NCBI GenBank assembly: GCA_017795005.1
Contig: CP051242.1
Span: 3,030,119-3,094,118 of the forward strand
Reading direction: 5' to 3'
DNA length: 64,000 nucleotides
From: Balneolaceae bacterium
GTDB lineage: Bacteria; Bacteroidota; Rhodothermia; Balneolales; Balneolaceae
Of this stretch, positions 36,699-47,600 are shown piece by piece; the stretch's first letter is position 1, and each line of letters opens with the position of its first letter. A model generated the notes under the pieces. It was given only the letters and a program-made list of their open reading frames with translations. It searched no databases and was not told the DNA's origin. Made by a program: the position numbers and the translations under genes.

Positions 36699-38689
36699 TT
36701 TATTAATGTCATTACACGATGCAATGAACCTGAAGAAGTGTTCAACCTATATATATATATACCAGAAGATAGATCTGAGGCATCAAACCGGATGGTATGA
36801 TCTCCGGCATTTCTATTTTCCTGTACCAATGTAGCCACTTCTCTTCCTAATAAATCAAATACTTTAAGTTCTGTAAAACCTGATTCAGTAAGAGTAAATG
36901 TTATATTTGTACTCGGATTAAACGGATTTGGAAAATTCTGTTCAAGACTTAGTTGGGAAGGACGATCTTCACTAAATTCAGTACTTACAACTATTCCACC
37001 TTCTACAGCAATAGTCGGCTCGCTTTCAATATTATTTCTTGAAACTGCAGTAACAAAATACCAATGACTATTATCGGAAGGAGGTGCAATATCTGTAAAA
37101 GAGGTTTCTCCGGTAATTCCGACAAGGTTGCTGATAATCTCCATTTCAGAACTCTCATCAGGATTTACAGACGAGTCTACCCTATAGATAGCATACTTTA
37201 AGAGTGTATCAACATGACCGGAGCTACTTATTTTAGCAATCACCTCATCAGAAGGTCTGTCCCAGGATAAATTAAATATATATTCCGTTTCAGAATCCCT
37301 TTGAACAATTAGATTTTCTGGTGAAGAAGGTGCCGTTGTATCTTTCCATGCCATTACAGGCTGTAATGCAGGGTACCGATAAAAGTTATTTTTTAAGGAA
37401 TCAGCAAAGCCTTTTGAGCTATAAGTAGTAACGTTGCTTGATCTGAAAAATACACTTCCCGAAATTTTTTCATTATTTCTGTTATGTCGAACTTGTCGTG
37501 GGATTTCATTTTCACCAAACAAAGTGCCTGTAAAAGTGCTACTGCTTGACCGATATAAGCCATGTCCGGGGTAAGTATGAAGGTCGTTTTCATATGCCTG
37601 ATCTGCCCACCAATCAGCTAATGCACCATAATCTTGTCCGGTTCCAAATCTGCTGAATGCCCAGTATAGTTGGGGGGTAATGTAGTCGATTGTTTTAGTT
37701 TCTAACCAGGCAATGGCATCTCCATAAATTACGCTATAAGCATCCATTCCACTTATTCCGGAAGGAGTACCATTTTTCCAAATACCAAAAGGACTTATTC
37801 CAAATTTGACCCATGGTTTTACTTGTTGGATTGAATCGTATAATGCTTCTACAAAAATATCTATGTTATTCCTTCTCCAATCACCTTTATTTTCAAAACC
37901 TCTCGGATACATCGCAAAAGTTTCATCATCTAACGATTCATTATTATTGCTCGCCATCTGGTTTGGAGGATAAGGATAAAAATAATCATCAAAATGAATC
38001 CCATCTACATCATACCGGTTCACAACATCCATAACTACCTGAACATTATAGTCTATTACTTCAGGTAACCCCGGATTCATAATTGCGATTGCATCATTTA
38101 ATACCAGTAACCATTCCGGATTTTTATTGGCCACATGGAGCGAATCTCTTTCTGAAGTACCAGAAGATTTTTCAAGTATGGTTTCATTTTCATATCTCTT
38201 CAAAAAGGGTTCTAAACTTTCGTATTCAACTCCGGAAATTTGTGAATTTATTTTTTGAGTAAAATCACCTGGTATGGTTCTCATTGCTCTGTAAGGATTC
38301 AGCCATGCATGTAACTCCATACCTCTTTTATGCGCCTCTTCAATCACAAATGCTAATGGATCCCAATAAGGGTCTGGCGCTTTTCCTTCTTGTCCGGTTA
38401 CATATCTTGACCAAGGTTCAATGTCGGAATCATATAAAGCATCCCCTTCTGTTCGAATCTGAAAGAATAGTGCATTGATACCAGCTTCTTTCATATCGTC
38501 TAATCTATCCTGTAAACTTGATTTTTGAAATCGGACCTGAAGTCCGCCCGAGGCTGGCCAATCAAGGTTTATTACTGTTGCCATCCAGGTTGCTCTGAAT
38601 TCATTTTTAGGAGGATCTGATTCCTGTGCACTCAAGCTAATTGAAAGAAGAGCTAACAGAGTAAGAATCGGTAATTTCCTGAACCACAT
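36695..38689 (-). CDS. Secreted GHL10-family glycosidase (DigH-like) with FN3 and type IX tail
   Basis: 664 residues with a signal peptide (cleavage near LSAQ, residue 21). Residues about 28-400 form the GHL10/DUF187 barrel: FRATWMATVINLDWP, DDMKEAGINALFFQIRTEGDALYDS, MELHAWLNPYRAM and YDVDGIHFDDYFYPYP with the probable catalytic Asp. An FN3-like domain follows (about 450-550) and an 88-residue sorting tail from FPNPFNPSTNI to MTLIK. The E. coli relative DigH cuts stem-peptide-free glycan strands. With amidases in the same locus, denuded peptidoglycan is the likely substrate. Confidence 0.82.
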   Translation of the reverse strand: MWFRKLPILTLLALLSISLSAQESDPPKNEFRATWMATVINLDWPASGGLQVRFQKSSLQDRLDDMKEAGINALFFQIRTEGDALYDSDIEPWSRYVTGQEGKAPDPYWDPLAFVIEEAHKRGMELHAWLNPYRAMRTIPGDFTQKINSQISGVEYESLEPFLKRYENETILEKSSGTSERDSLHVANKNPEWLLVLNDAIAIMNPGLPEVIDYNVQVVMDVVNRYDVDGIHFDDYFYPYPPNQMASNNNESLDDETFAMYPRGFENKGDWRRNNIDIFVEALYDSIQQVKPWVKFGISPFGIWKNGTPSGISGMDAYSVIYGDAIAWLETKTIDYITPQLYWAFSRFGTGQDYGALADWWADQAYENDLHTYPGHGLYRSSSSTFTGTLFGENEIPRQVRHNRNNEKISGSVFFRSSNVTTYSSKGFADSLKNNFYRYPALQPVMAWKDTTAPSSPENLIVQRDSETEYIFNLSWDRPSDEVIAKISSSGHVDTLLKYAIYRVDSSVNPDESSEMEIISNLVGITGETSFTDIAPPSDNSHWYFVTAVSRNNIESEPTIAVEGGIVVSTEFSEDRPSQLSLEQNFPNPFNPSTNITFTLTESGFTELKVFDLLGREVATLVQENRNAGDHTIRFDASDLSSGIYIYRLNTSSGSLHRVMTLIK

Positions 38690-38713
38690 AAAAAATATTT
38701 GTTAGTTAAAACC

Positions 38714-38740
38714 AAAAAGGCAGCATAAAGCTGCCTTTTT
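38714..38740. terminator. Strong bidirectional intrinsic terminator
   Basis: AAAAAGGCAGC, an ATAAA loop, then GCTGCCTTTTT: perfect 11-base arms with A and T runs at both ends. It closes the five-gene TonB operon on the minus strand before the GHL10 gene begins. Confidence 0.8.
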
Positions 38741-38758
38741 GAACGGTTAAATAAAATA

Positions 38759-40153
38759 TTATTTAATTAACGTCATACGGTTAGTTAAACGTACGTTGTT
38801 AGTTTGAAGTATGTAAACATACACACCTGATGATAAATTAGATGCATCAAAAGTAACTGTATGCTCACCTGCACTCATTCTTGAGTTTACAAGAGAAGCA
38901 ACCTCTCTACCAGTTAAATCATAAACTTTCAATGAAACCTGACCAGGCTCATTAATCTCGAATGCGATATTAGTAGTTGGGTTGAATGGGTTTGGATAGT
39001 TCTGATCCAATCTAAATCCTTCCGGAGTTCCACTCAATCTTTCTTCTTCATTAGAGATAAGATTAGGATTTGAGAACTTCTGAACATCAACTACAGTTTC
39101 AGCTCCACTAAATACAGCAACATAGGCAACAGAACCATCTGCAGAGAAATCCATACCACGAGGACGAGCATTATCGAATCCTGCGGCAACATCTGCTCCA
39201 GCTACCCATCTGATACTGTCTAACGGAGCTTCGTTTTCAGTACCAAGATCAGCCGGGTCAAAAGCGTACCATGTTTGAGGATTATAAGGTTCACTTGGAA
39301 CATCATTCAACGACCCTGAACCTACCCATAGATAACCAGTTGTAGGATGTACATCAAAGCTTTCTGAACGAATGCCTCTTAATACGGTATCAGGAGTGGC
39401 GTTGAATCCACTGAACTCATCAGGACGAGTATACTTTAATACTACGCCATTTGTATATCCTGCCCACCAAATGGTATTACCATCAGCTGACACCTGAAAA
39501 TCTCTTGAGAAACTTCCAGTCATTGTTAACACTGTTTCCGGGTTTTCAAGATTTGAGTCATATTTTACTATTGGAGCATCAGTAGCTACTACAGCACTCA
39601 CATATACATTACCTGCTGCATCAACAGTTGCTTCAGTTAAAGATCCAATATCCGGAGCTACTTTAGCCATAGCCTGTCCGGTAACATGGTTTACTTTGAA
39701 AACTGTATTCCATTGAGAAATAATGATATTTCCTTCATGATCAGTTTCAATACCACGACCAGAACGAGTATCATAGCCACCAGCTCCATCATTTAAACTT
39801 GGATCCCAGAATCTACCTAATGTATCGTTTGGAGTAGTGCCATCTGCCCATTCTAATACAAGAAGTGGTGAGAAAGATGCAGGAGTACCATCAGCGTTGT
39901 ACACATAGATTGCACGAGTTGATAGTGTATCAGGTATACCATCATCTCCCAAATCTCTATTCATTATAATTGTTTCAGTTGAACCAAATGGTTGCATCCA
40001 AACTTTTCCTTCCCCATCCACGGCTACACCATGAATTTCTGCAATCGCATCTGTTCCAAATGCTACCCAGGTATCATCGTGTACCCATTGTGCGCTTGCC
40101 ATAGCAGGGATAAGTAATAGTCCTAGAATGGCTATTAATTTATTAATCTTCAT
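38759..40153 (-). CDS. Secreted beta-propeller protein with type IX tail
   Basis: 464 residues with signal peptide (MKINKLIAILGLLL, cleavage near ASAQ). Residues about 25-370 contain repeated blades of the type GVAVDGEGKVWMQPFG, TVDAAGNVYVSAV, QVSADGNTIWWAG, DVHPTTGYLWVGSG and DFSADGSVAYVAV, as in NHL/SMP-30-like propellers. The last 78 residues start at YPNPFNPTTNI and end MTLIK. It is the last gene of the TonB operon, followed by a strong terminator. It probably sits on the cell surface as a binding partner; no active site is evident. Confidence 0.75.
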   Translation of the reverse strand: MKINKLIAILGLLLIPAMASAQWVHDDTWVAFGTDAIAEIHGVAVDGEGKVWMQPFGSTETIIMNRDLGDDGIPDTLSTRAIYVYNADGTPASFSPLLVLEWADGTTPNDTLGRFWDPSLNDGAGGYDTRSGRGIETDHEGNIIISQWNTVFKVNHVTGQAMAKVAPDIGSLTEATVDAAGNVYVSAVVATDAPIVKYDSNLENPETVLTMTGSFSRDFQVSADGNTIWWAGYTNGVVLKYTRPDEFSGFNATPDTVLRGIRSESFDVHPTTGYLWVGSGSLNDVPSEPYNPQTWYAFDPADLGTENEAPLDSIRWVAGADVAAGFDNARPRGMDFSADGSVAYVAVFSGAETVVDVQKFSNPNLISNEEERLSGTPEGFRLDQNYPNPFNPTTNIAFEINEPGQVSLKVYDLTGREVASLVNSRMSAGEHTVTFDASNLSSGVYVYILQTNNVRLTNRMTLIK

Positions 40154-40220
40154 AAGTATTTCTCCTTATTGTATCTGTTTATCTATAGATTATCAGTTTA
40201 TTGTTGATTATTTGTGTTTT

Positions 40221-41492
40221 TTAAAATCCGAATATACCTGATCTTGTTCGATCATACATATCCAGAAAATTAATACTCGTTTCATCTCCTTGTATCGCTA
40301 CGACTGCGTATCTATCATCTCGCCAAGTAATGCTGTAAGCTCCAGGCTTTAACATGCCGGGGTATAATTCCTGATGGTTTCCATTTGGGAAAACACGTAC
40401 AATGTTAGGTTTTTCAACTCCGGAAACTTCCGGACCGGTTGTAATTAACAACTCTCCATTTGAAGCTAATACCATTGATGAAACAGTTCCATTATAGTTC
40501 GAACCAAAATCAAAGTATAACTCACCTGCTCCAATATTCCCACTACCATCAATAGTAAATTTCCAAATTTCCTGACTCCCATCAATTGAGCCGCCAACAA
40601 AAAGTTCATTTGTGGCGCTATGAAAAGCCACAGAAGAAAGTTGCCCTGCAAATGGGAATATAGTTTCTGACCCGCCAGGACTAGCTGCATTGAATCGGTG
40701 AATATTATCACTATCAAAACCTACAACCCATAAAAATCCGTTATTATCAAAAACCATATCCCGAATTTTAAAAGAAGCGGCCGATGATGCTACCCAAACG
40801 GTCTCTCGAAGTCCATCGCCAAATGTTTTTTGAAAAATAGCCCGAATATTTTGCTGACTCATAAGCAGGATACCTCCCGGACCAACTTCAATATCCGAAT
40901 AAGCCTCAAACCTCATGGTAACATTTGTTGGAGCTCCATCACCGGGTGCACGTACCGTATCTGTAGTAACTGTTCCATCAGGAGATATTCTTCTATATCT
41001 GGTTACATTATTAGTGGTAATAATTGAATAGATGTTATTTTGGCCATCAATTGCTACCGGAGAAGTGGGAGCATCGTCCACAGTTAAACCAGGATATACT
41101 CCAAACGGTTGAAATAAATCATACTGGAAGGCATCGCTAAAAAACTCAGCTCCTCTTACAGAAACTCGAACATCTAAATCATCTCCCCAAGTTGTTCCAG
41201 GTCTAACAACAAGTTCAGTTTTAGAGGCGCTTAATACCACTCCGGGAGATCCACCAAAATTTACTGTTAAACTATCTGATTGAGTTGCAAAATTAGTACC
41301 TGAAATAATTACAGAATCCACCCCTGCCAAATATCCATTTGCAGGAGAAATTGAAGAGATTGCCGGTTGTGGACGGGATGATTCGTAGTCAGGATTATAT
41401 ACGCTAATACTATCTTTACACGATAAAATTAGCACAGCAGTAATTATTACTATTTGAGAAAAAGATATGTTCATAGATTTCATTATCGACAT
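40221..41492 (-). CDS. IPT/TIG-domain beta-propeller lipoprotein
   Basis: 423 residues. A signal sequence ends in a lipobox VLILSC with Cys25, so it is probably a lipoprotein. Residues about 42-125 are an IPT/TIG immunoglobulin-like domain (PAISSISPANGYLAG, VIISGTNF, VNFGGSPG). The rest is propeller-like (DINGQNNIYSI-type blades, FDNNGFLWVVGFD, LASNGELLITTG). Lipoproteins with this pairing are common beside SusC-like receptors and often bind the ligand on the surface. It lies 67 bases before the sorted propeller gene and starts two bases after the PorV-like gene. Confidence 0.75.
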   Translation of the reverse strand: MSIMKSMNISFSQIVIITAVLILSCKDSISVYNPDYESSRPQPAISSISPANGYLAGVDSVIISGTNFATQSDSLTVNFGGSPGVVLSASKTELVVRPGTTWGDDLDVRVSVRGAEFFSDAFQYDLFQPFGVYPGLTVDDAPTSPVAIDGQNNIYSIITTNNVTRYRRISPDGTVTTDTVRAPGDGAPTNVTMRFEAYSDIEVGPGGILLMSQQNIRAIFQKTFGDGLRETVWVASSAASFKIRDMVFDNNGFLWVVGFDSDNIHRFNAASPGGSETIFPFAGQLSSVAFHSATNELFVGGSIDGSQEIWKFTIDGSGNIGAGELYFDFGSNYNGTVSSMVLASNGELLITTGPEVSGVEKPNIVRVFPNGNHQELYPGMLKPGAYSITWRDDRYAVVAIQGDETSINFLDMYDRTRSGIFGF

Positions 41493-41494
41493 TC

Positions 41495-42502
41495 TTAAAA
41501 TCCTATTTGCGCTCCAAAACGGTTAACTTCTCCAAATACTCCAAACTTTGTATATGAATAATCAATGCTTAGCGTTAGCCCACCTACTGGTTGCTTCAAG
41601 CCAAATCCAAAGTTGAAGCTTTCTTCATCTGTTGGGAATCCATACCCCCCTCTGATTTGAAATCTTTCCATAAAAGCATATTCTAAACCAAATAGGAGTT
41701 GCTCGTCAAAATCTCTTGGACGATTTGCGTCGATACTTACCAGTAGTGAATGAGTATCTTTATCTAAGTCAGTAAGATCCAGCACATCCATCGATATACC
41801 GATCTTAAAAGTAAGTGGTAATTCTGAAGACTCTTCGTCATACTCAATTTCAGGAGAGAAATTCCTTAGCGCCATTCCAAATTGTAAACTTTCAAAACCT
41901 GTTTTATACAAAACTCCAAAATCAAGTAAGCCAGTTGATGCCATATAAGATTGAAAATCATAACCTCCTGATCCATCCAACCCAACTGCAACAGAGCCCA
42001 GATCTTGTCTGCTATATCTGAAATTTGCTCCAACAGAAAATTGATCTGTAACTGCATTTGCGTAGGATATTCCAACAGCAAAAGCTGTTGGGTTAATTGT
42101 TCCTACATCAGAATATCCGCGTTCGTTAGTCTCATCTACCACTGTTGCGATTATATCACCATAATCTACTGATATTGCGTTGAAGCCAATCACCCCAAAT
42201 TTTCCATCAAACGGTTTGTATACAAAAGATGCTGAATTATGATTTATATCAGCAATCCACTGAACAACTCCTGCTGTAGCAGTATAACTACCATTGATAT
42301 TTGCCATTGTAGCCGGGTTATATAAAGCGGAATATCCTCCCATTTCTACGGAGGTAACAGCATCAGCCATACCCATTGCTCTTGCTGAAGGAGAAACAGA
42401 AAGAAATTTCATACTCGTTTGTGCACGTTTCTTTTGAGCAAACCCAGTGTCTACAATTAGAAAGCTTAAAAGAAATAATATTATTGCTTTATTGAATTTC
42501 AC
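41495..42502 (-). CDS. PorV/PorQ-family outer-membrane protein
   Basis: 335 residues with signal peptide (cleavage near GFAQ, residue 22). The conserved start of the PorV/PorQ family follows: MKFLSVSPSARAMGMADAVTSV, then YNPATMANI, and a series of amphipathic beta strands ending in FGVFGEVNRFGAQIGF, consistent with a FadL-like barrel. PorV works with the type IX secretion machinery in Bacteroidota. Here it is inside a TonB-receptor operon, so it may serve the local secreted proteins. Spacing is eight bases downstream of the 704-residue gene. Confidence 0.78.
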   Translation of the reverse strand: MKFNKAIILFLLSFLIVDTGFAQKKRAQTSMKFLSVSPSARAMGMADAVTSVEMGGYSALYNPATMANINGSYTATAGVVQWIADINHNSASFVYKPFDGKFGVIGFNAISVDYGDIIATVVDETNERGYSDVGTINPTAFAVGISYANAVTDQFSVGANFRYSRQDLGSVAVGLDGSGGYDFQSYMASTGLLDFGVLYKTGFESLQFGMALRNFSPEIEYDEESSELPLTFKIGISMDVLDLTDLDKDTHSLLVSIDANRPRDFDEQLLFGLEYAFMERFQIRGGYGFPTDEESFNFGFGLKQPVGGLTLSIDYSYTKFGVFGEVNRFGAQIGF

Positions 42503-42510
42503 TTCAACAC

Positions 42511-44625
42511 CTATAATATGATTACGATTTTTCTTAATGCTTCTCTTCCGAATTCTTCATCCGTTGGATCTTCATTAATAATTCTGGCTATATAAATTCC
42601 ACTTACAACACGCTGGCGGGAATTTGTTCTTAAATCCCAATACTCATCCCCACTACCGTTTGTATGTTCAATAGTTCTAATCAGTTCACCAATTTCAGTA
42701 TATATTTCAATAGTACATCTACCAGGAATTTCATAAAAAGCTATTCTATCTCTTCCAGTTTGATCTAAAAGCAGATTATTGCTGATATTTGGGTTATAAG
42801 GGTTAGGAACAACTCTAATTTCTTCCATTGCCTCACCTGCCTGACGTAGCAGCCTCGCAGGGTCGTAACTTTGAGAGTAATAACGATTACTTATTAGATT
42901 ATTTCCCGTTGGAGTTAGGCCTGTACCGTCTGCATTAACCCCACCAACACTAACAATGTAATAAAAGTAATCCCTACCCCTGATTGGAGTATCTAACAAA
43001 TAAGCACTTGGATTTTCGGCCCTCGCAGCATCTCCATCATTTAACATAAATTCATCAGGACCTGCTTCATAAAGTAAACGATATGTGCTGTCTACTCTCC
43101 CTGCGGCTCTGTAAATCCTAAAACCTTCGAGGTTGCTCATATCCCCTGTATATTCCCAATCTAATTGGACTCCATCGCCTGCGGAATTTACATTAAAAAT
43201 ACTTGGTGGCTCAGGAGCGTGAGGAATAGAATACGCAGATCTATAGTTTTCAATTGCTCGTTCAAACGTTTGGAAAAGCGAATCTCTTCCCTGGAAAACA
43301 ACCATATTTTTTTGCTCAGCAGAAATTACTCCGTTTTTGAAATCGGCGCCGGTACTAGCAGCTAAATCCCTGGAAATCCCACTTGAACCTTCAGCAATAA
43401 CAATAGTAATACTATCTCCAAAAGCTAAATCATATGGTCCATATCCATAGGTGTAAGCCTGCCCCCCTCCTTGTCCTAATGAAGGGTCTCCGGAAGGATT
43501 AAAGAATCCTGCATCTCCACTAGGCTCAACAACATAGGCATGTCTGGGAGTTATTCTCCCTTTACTCATCATCTCATATTCTTGCTCCATTTTTACTGCA
43601 TCGAAGGGATCGTTGTTGAAGTAAAGTGGGTCATCGTTATGTTCATATGACATAGTAAATGGCTGATTAGGATCATCAACAGTATTAGAAACAGAAGTTG
43701 GTGCCTGAAGAGTTACAGTGCCTACAAAATGATAGGCACCCAATCTACCAGTAGTGTCTTCGGGAGCCAAAAATCCTCCTGTTGTATTTGGAACAAAAAT
43801 AGGAGCTCCCACGTTATCATAATCCACATCCGAGTTCGGCCAGAAACCATGCCATGCAAAAGAAGCTCTGAAATTCTCCGGTTCTTCCGGTCTCCAGCCA
43901 TCCCCACGCTGATCGTTCATGGTATTTATACCCCATCCGGATGCGTTACCAATAGTATAACGAGTAGCCCTAATAGGAGCCATTCTGTTTAAAAAGTATG
44001 GGATAAAACCTTCCAAATTTTGACCCGGCAGCTCAATATCTGAATCGGAATCCGTATTACCTGTATTTACAAAGGTATATTCAAGTACATGATAATTATC
44101 ATGGTATTGTTGAGAAAACTGTTTTACCGTTCTTTTTACCGTCACACCTATCAAAGTGTTTACTACGGTTCTTATTTCTCGGTCAGCATCGATTGTCGGA
44201 TCTACTCTGTCGTTAGAAGCATCTTTAGCAAAAGACTGGAGTCCATCCACAAAAACCTGAGGTGGAGCGAATTTACTAACTGTTTCCATGCTTACAGGGT
44301 AAAATTCCCCAAGTCCTGTCACCCTTGGTCCTACGTGAACTACTCTCCTGCTCCAGGTAGTGTTTCCATCGTTAAAATCCCTCACTCCAAGCCAAAAGCC
44401 TTTCATAGCCATAGCATCCTGACCAAGATATATCGCAGGCCATTGCCATCCACCTTGTTGAGCATCTATAAAGCCACTTTCAATTTCCGAACCTATGCTA
44501 GCGTAGTAATTATGGAAAGATCCTGCTGCTAACCATCTATTTTCAACTTGTGCAAAAGAATCTGTTACAAACCCAATAGACAGAACTAAAAGAAATAAAG
44601 ATTTATATAAACTCTTATTTATCAT
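42511..44625 (-). CDS. Large secreted protein with FN3 and FlgD-like C-terminal domain
   Basis: 704 residues with signal peptide (cleavage near DSFAQ, residue 26). I recognise no catalytic domain in the N-terminal 460 residues, which are rich in aromatic and Asn/Asp residues. A fibronectin-III-like domain lies near 475-590 (PPSIFNVNSAGDGVQLDWEY, GFRIYRAAG, FYYIVSVGG). The C-terminus (VVPNPYNPN, then FYEIPGRCTIEIYTEIGELI and VSGIYIARI) is FlgD-like and related to the sorting tails, but it ends KIVIIL rather than MTLIK. It follows the TonB receptor gene by 25 bases, the place a SusD-like partner would normally occupy. Confidence 0.7.
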   Translation of the reverse strand: MINKSLYKSLFLLVLSIGFVTDSFAQVENRWLAAGSFHNYYASIGSEIESGFIDAQQGGWQWPAIYLGQDAMAMKGFWLGVRDFNDGNTTWSRRVVHVGPRVTGLGEFYPVSMETVSKFAPPQVFVDGLQSFAKDASNDRVDPTIDADREIRTVVNTLIGVTVKRTVKQFSQQYHDNYHVLEYTFVNTGNTDSDSDIELPGQNLEGFIPYFLNRMAPIRATRYTIGNASGWGINTMNDQRGDGWRPEEPENFRASFAWHGFWPNSDVDYDNVGAPIFVPNTTGGFLAPEDTTGRLGAYHFVGTVTLQAPTSVSNTVDDPNQPFTMSYEHNDDPLYFNNDPFDAVKMEQEYEMMSKGRITPRHAYVVEPSGDAGFFNPSGDPSLGQGGGQAYTYGYGPYDLAFGDSITIVIAEGSSGISRDLAASTGADFKNGVISAEQKNMVVFQGRDSLFQTFERAIENYRSAYSIPHAPEPPSIFNVNSAGDGVQLDWEYTGDMSNLEGFRIYRAAGRVDSTYRLLYEAGPDEFMLNDGDAARAENPSAYLLDTPIRGRDYFYYIVSVGGVNADGTGLTPTGNNLISNRYYSQSYDPARLLRQAGEAMEEIRVVPNPYNPNISNNLLLDQTGRDRIAFYEIPGRCTIEIYTEIGELIRTIEHTNGSGDEYWDLRTNSRQRVVSGIYIARIINEDPTDEEFGREALRKIVIIL

Positions 44626-44650
44626 ACTTAATTATTTTTCGAGCTTTTTA

Positions 44651-47600
44651 CTAAAATGAAAATCTAAACCCAAACCGGATTGTGCGAGGGTCAAGAAAGT
44701 TAAAGAATTGTTGATTAGGCATATCTATATATGCTTTATCATCCAGCACTTTATTCACGAACCCCCGGTCTGCTGCTACATAACTACCGTTCATATACTG
44801 GAAATACTCACCGGTTTGAGTGTCATAATACAACGCTCTCGTATTTGGGTCGGTAATAGTATTTAAATCAGATGTTGCTTCAATAGGTACATATGCAACA
44901 TCTGCAGGTCGATAATCTCCTGGTTTATCACTACCTGGAACACGGGAGTTTGCAAGCCCGATTTCTTCAAGTTTTCCAGCAGGAAGGTGCAGAGATGCCA
45001 TATAGTTCAGGTAATCGGTACCATCAATCAAGCCTGAGTTTTCAATATTAAAGTTTCTGATATTTAACACGTTAGATATATCTGCAAAGAAGCTAACACG
45101 AGATCGGTTATCAAATTCAAAGTTTCTAGTAAATCTTAAATCCGTCCCCCAAGAATCTTTATACCTTAAGTTATCTACAATTCCAGGGATTGAACCTCCA
45201 CCGGTATAGGTAAACAAATATCCTCTTCTCCAAGTAACTAATGGTACAATTTGCCATCCGCCAAATGGGTGCACCCCCATAAACTCAGGTCCTAAATCAG
45301 ATGGAGTTTGGAAGAAAAGTTGTAATCGAGCAAAAGGTCTTGGAGTTGGTCTTGCTATATCATTATCACTAGTTAGGCGTTCATATTGGCGTTGGTCAAA
45401 TGGGTTTTGATATTGCTCGAGCGTTCCAAAAATTCCTCTGGACTGGATATTATAGGTATAGTTTATTTCACCCCAGAAAAATTTCCCTCTTTGCTTTCTG
45501 AAGGTAAGTTCTAACCCACGAGTGTCACGATATACAAACGGACGACTTATGCTGTAACTGGCTCCTGAACGGTCTACAAAAGTCTGCAACGCAGGGTCAT
45601 TGGAGGTGTCTTTATAGTATCCACTTATTCGCACCAAATATTGATCAAATAAACTTTGTTCAAAACCTAATTCATACTGAACATCACGTGGTAGTTTATT
45701 CTGAGGAGTACCAATTCGAGTAACTGTATTCGTGAAAGGCTCTATTCTTACTAAATATAAGTTTTCAGGATCCGGTAACTGAACAGAATGCCCGTAATTA
45801 AAAAAGAATTTACTTGTTTCTGTAATAGGAAATGAAACTCCAAGTCTGGGAAGTAATACAACTTGTGGTTTTACGTCTGAGGTTGCAGCAGTATCAAGAG
45901 CGGATGCGTTTCCGGGTGCGAATAATTGAGTGTAAGGCTCATAGTCATACCACTCTATATTTGGATCACTATAAGTAAATCTTAAACCAACGTTAGCAAT
46001 CATTCCACGAAATTCCAGCTTATCCTGAACATATGCAGAAAAACGAATTGGAGTAGTGTCCCAAACCGAGCGGGTTCTTCCTGCCTGAAGATTTCTATCA
46101 AATGAACCGTAATTAACACGGCTTCGTGTACGAGCAAACTCAAAACCTGCTTTAACCAGATTAACTCTATCTACCTGACTTGTGATACTTCCCCGAATGG
46201 TAAGATCTGAAACTTCGCTACTATCTCTGGAAGTACTCATCCCAATACCCATTCTCATCCCTGAGGCAACCCCAAAAGAAGTTGACTCAAAGAAACCAAA
46301 AGGAGCCTCATCAAAATCTACTCCTCCAATAGTAACTGCCGGAGAAGTATCTCTGAAATCTCCCGGATTTGTACTATTCCTTGAAAAATAATTGTTGATC
46401 TGAATTTCGTAAAATGTATTATCGGTTAGTGAATGAGTAAACTCTGCACCAATATTTGAACTTACTCTTTCAGTGGGTGCCCAGTAATCACTGGCATAAA
46501 TCCGGGTATCAATAAAGCTAACTCGATCCATTGCACTTGCAATTCCTCCGGGTGACACAAAAAAACCGGGATTACCAGCCTGACTGGCCCCAGTACCTGT
46601 TTCACGACTATAAAGTCCATCAATAGAAAGCTTCATACCAGGGCCAACATTACTGGTTAATCTGGTCTGAAAAGTAGTTTGCTTATATCGATCTCTGGAA
46701 AGAGGTACCATATACATAGTTTGTGTTTCCCGAAATGAACTACTAAATCTTAGGTCACCAAGCTTATCGCTTAAGAATGGAACGGGTCCTCCAAGAGTTA
46801 AATCAATCTCATAATCCGGGTCTGAAATCACAAAATCTTTTCTGTGCTGCCATAAAAAAGCTTGTTGTGCTGCTTCCGGTGATAAATCATTCGTTGGATC
46901 ATTATCTGCCAGGAGTCCCTGAGAATAAGCGTTCCAACCTTCAAAGGAAGGGTAACTTTCCTGGGTGTACTGATCCCAGGCACCATTATTGGTTCCTGTC
47001 CAGGCAACTGCATCATCCAAATAAGGTCTTAACCAATACGAGTTTGGGTCATTAATTCTCTGTCCAACATTTTTTGGTTGTGGTGGGGTAACTCTTATTA
47101 ATCCATCCAAAGAATATCCATCCGCACTACCTTCTTTACTCGAAACATTAATAAGACCTGATCTGAGATTACCATATTCGGCATTAAATCCACCTGTTTG
47201 AACCTGTACAGATTGAATGGATGTAACACTAATTCCTGTAAATGCGCTGTTATCCCTGCCGGATCGTAAGGTAAAACCATTCAAATTAAAAGCTACTTCG
47301 TCAGAACCACTACCTCTGATACTCAGTCCTTCTACACCAGCTTGTAATCCAATTACCTGAGTAACACTTGCAACGGGTAATGCATCAATATCTTCCCTAC
47401 TTATTAGTGCCTGACTGGATGAAACATCTTTTTTTACTACAGGCTGCTCTGCTACTACTACAATTTCTTCACCTTCAATTGCCTCTTCGTTCATTACAAT
47501 ATCAACATTAGTAGTCAAATCAATATTAACTTCGACATTTGAAATTACTACTGTACTAAAACCTACAAAGGAAGCTCTAATGGTGTAGGTACCTGGTTCA

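Noticed and set aside
44089-44532. 147-residue plus-strand open frame
   Set aside because: Antisense to the start of the 704-residue secreted protein, with low-complexity Ser/Tyr/Ile composition typical of a shadow frame.
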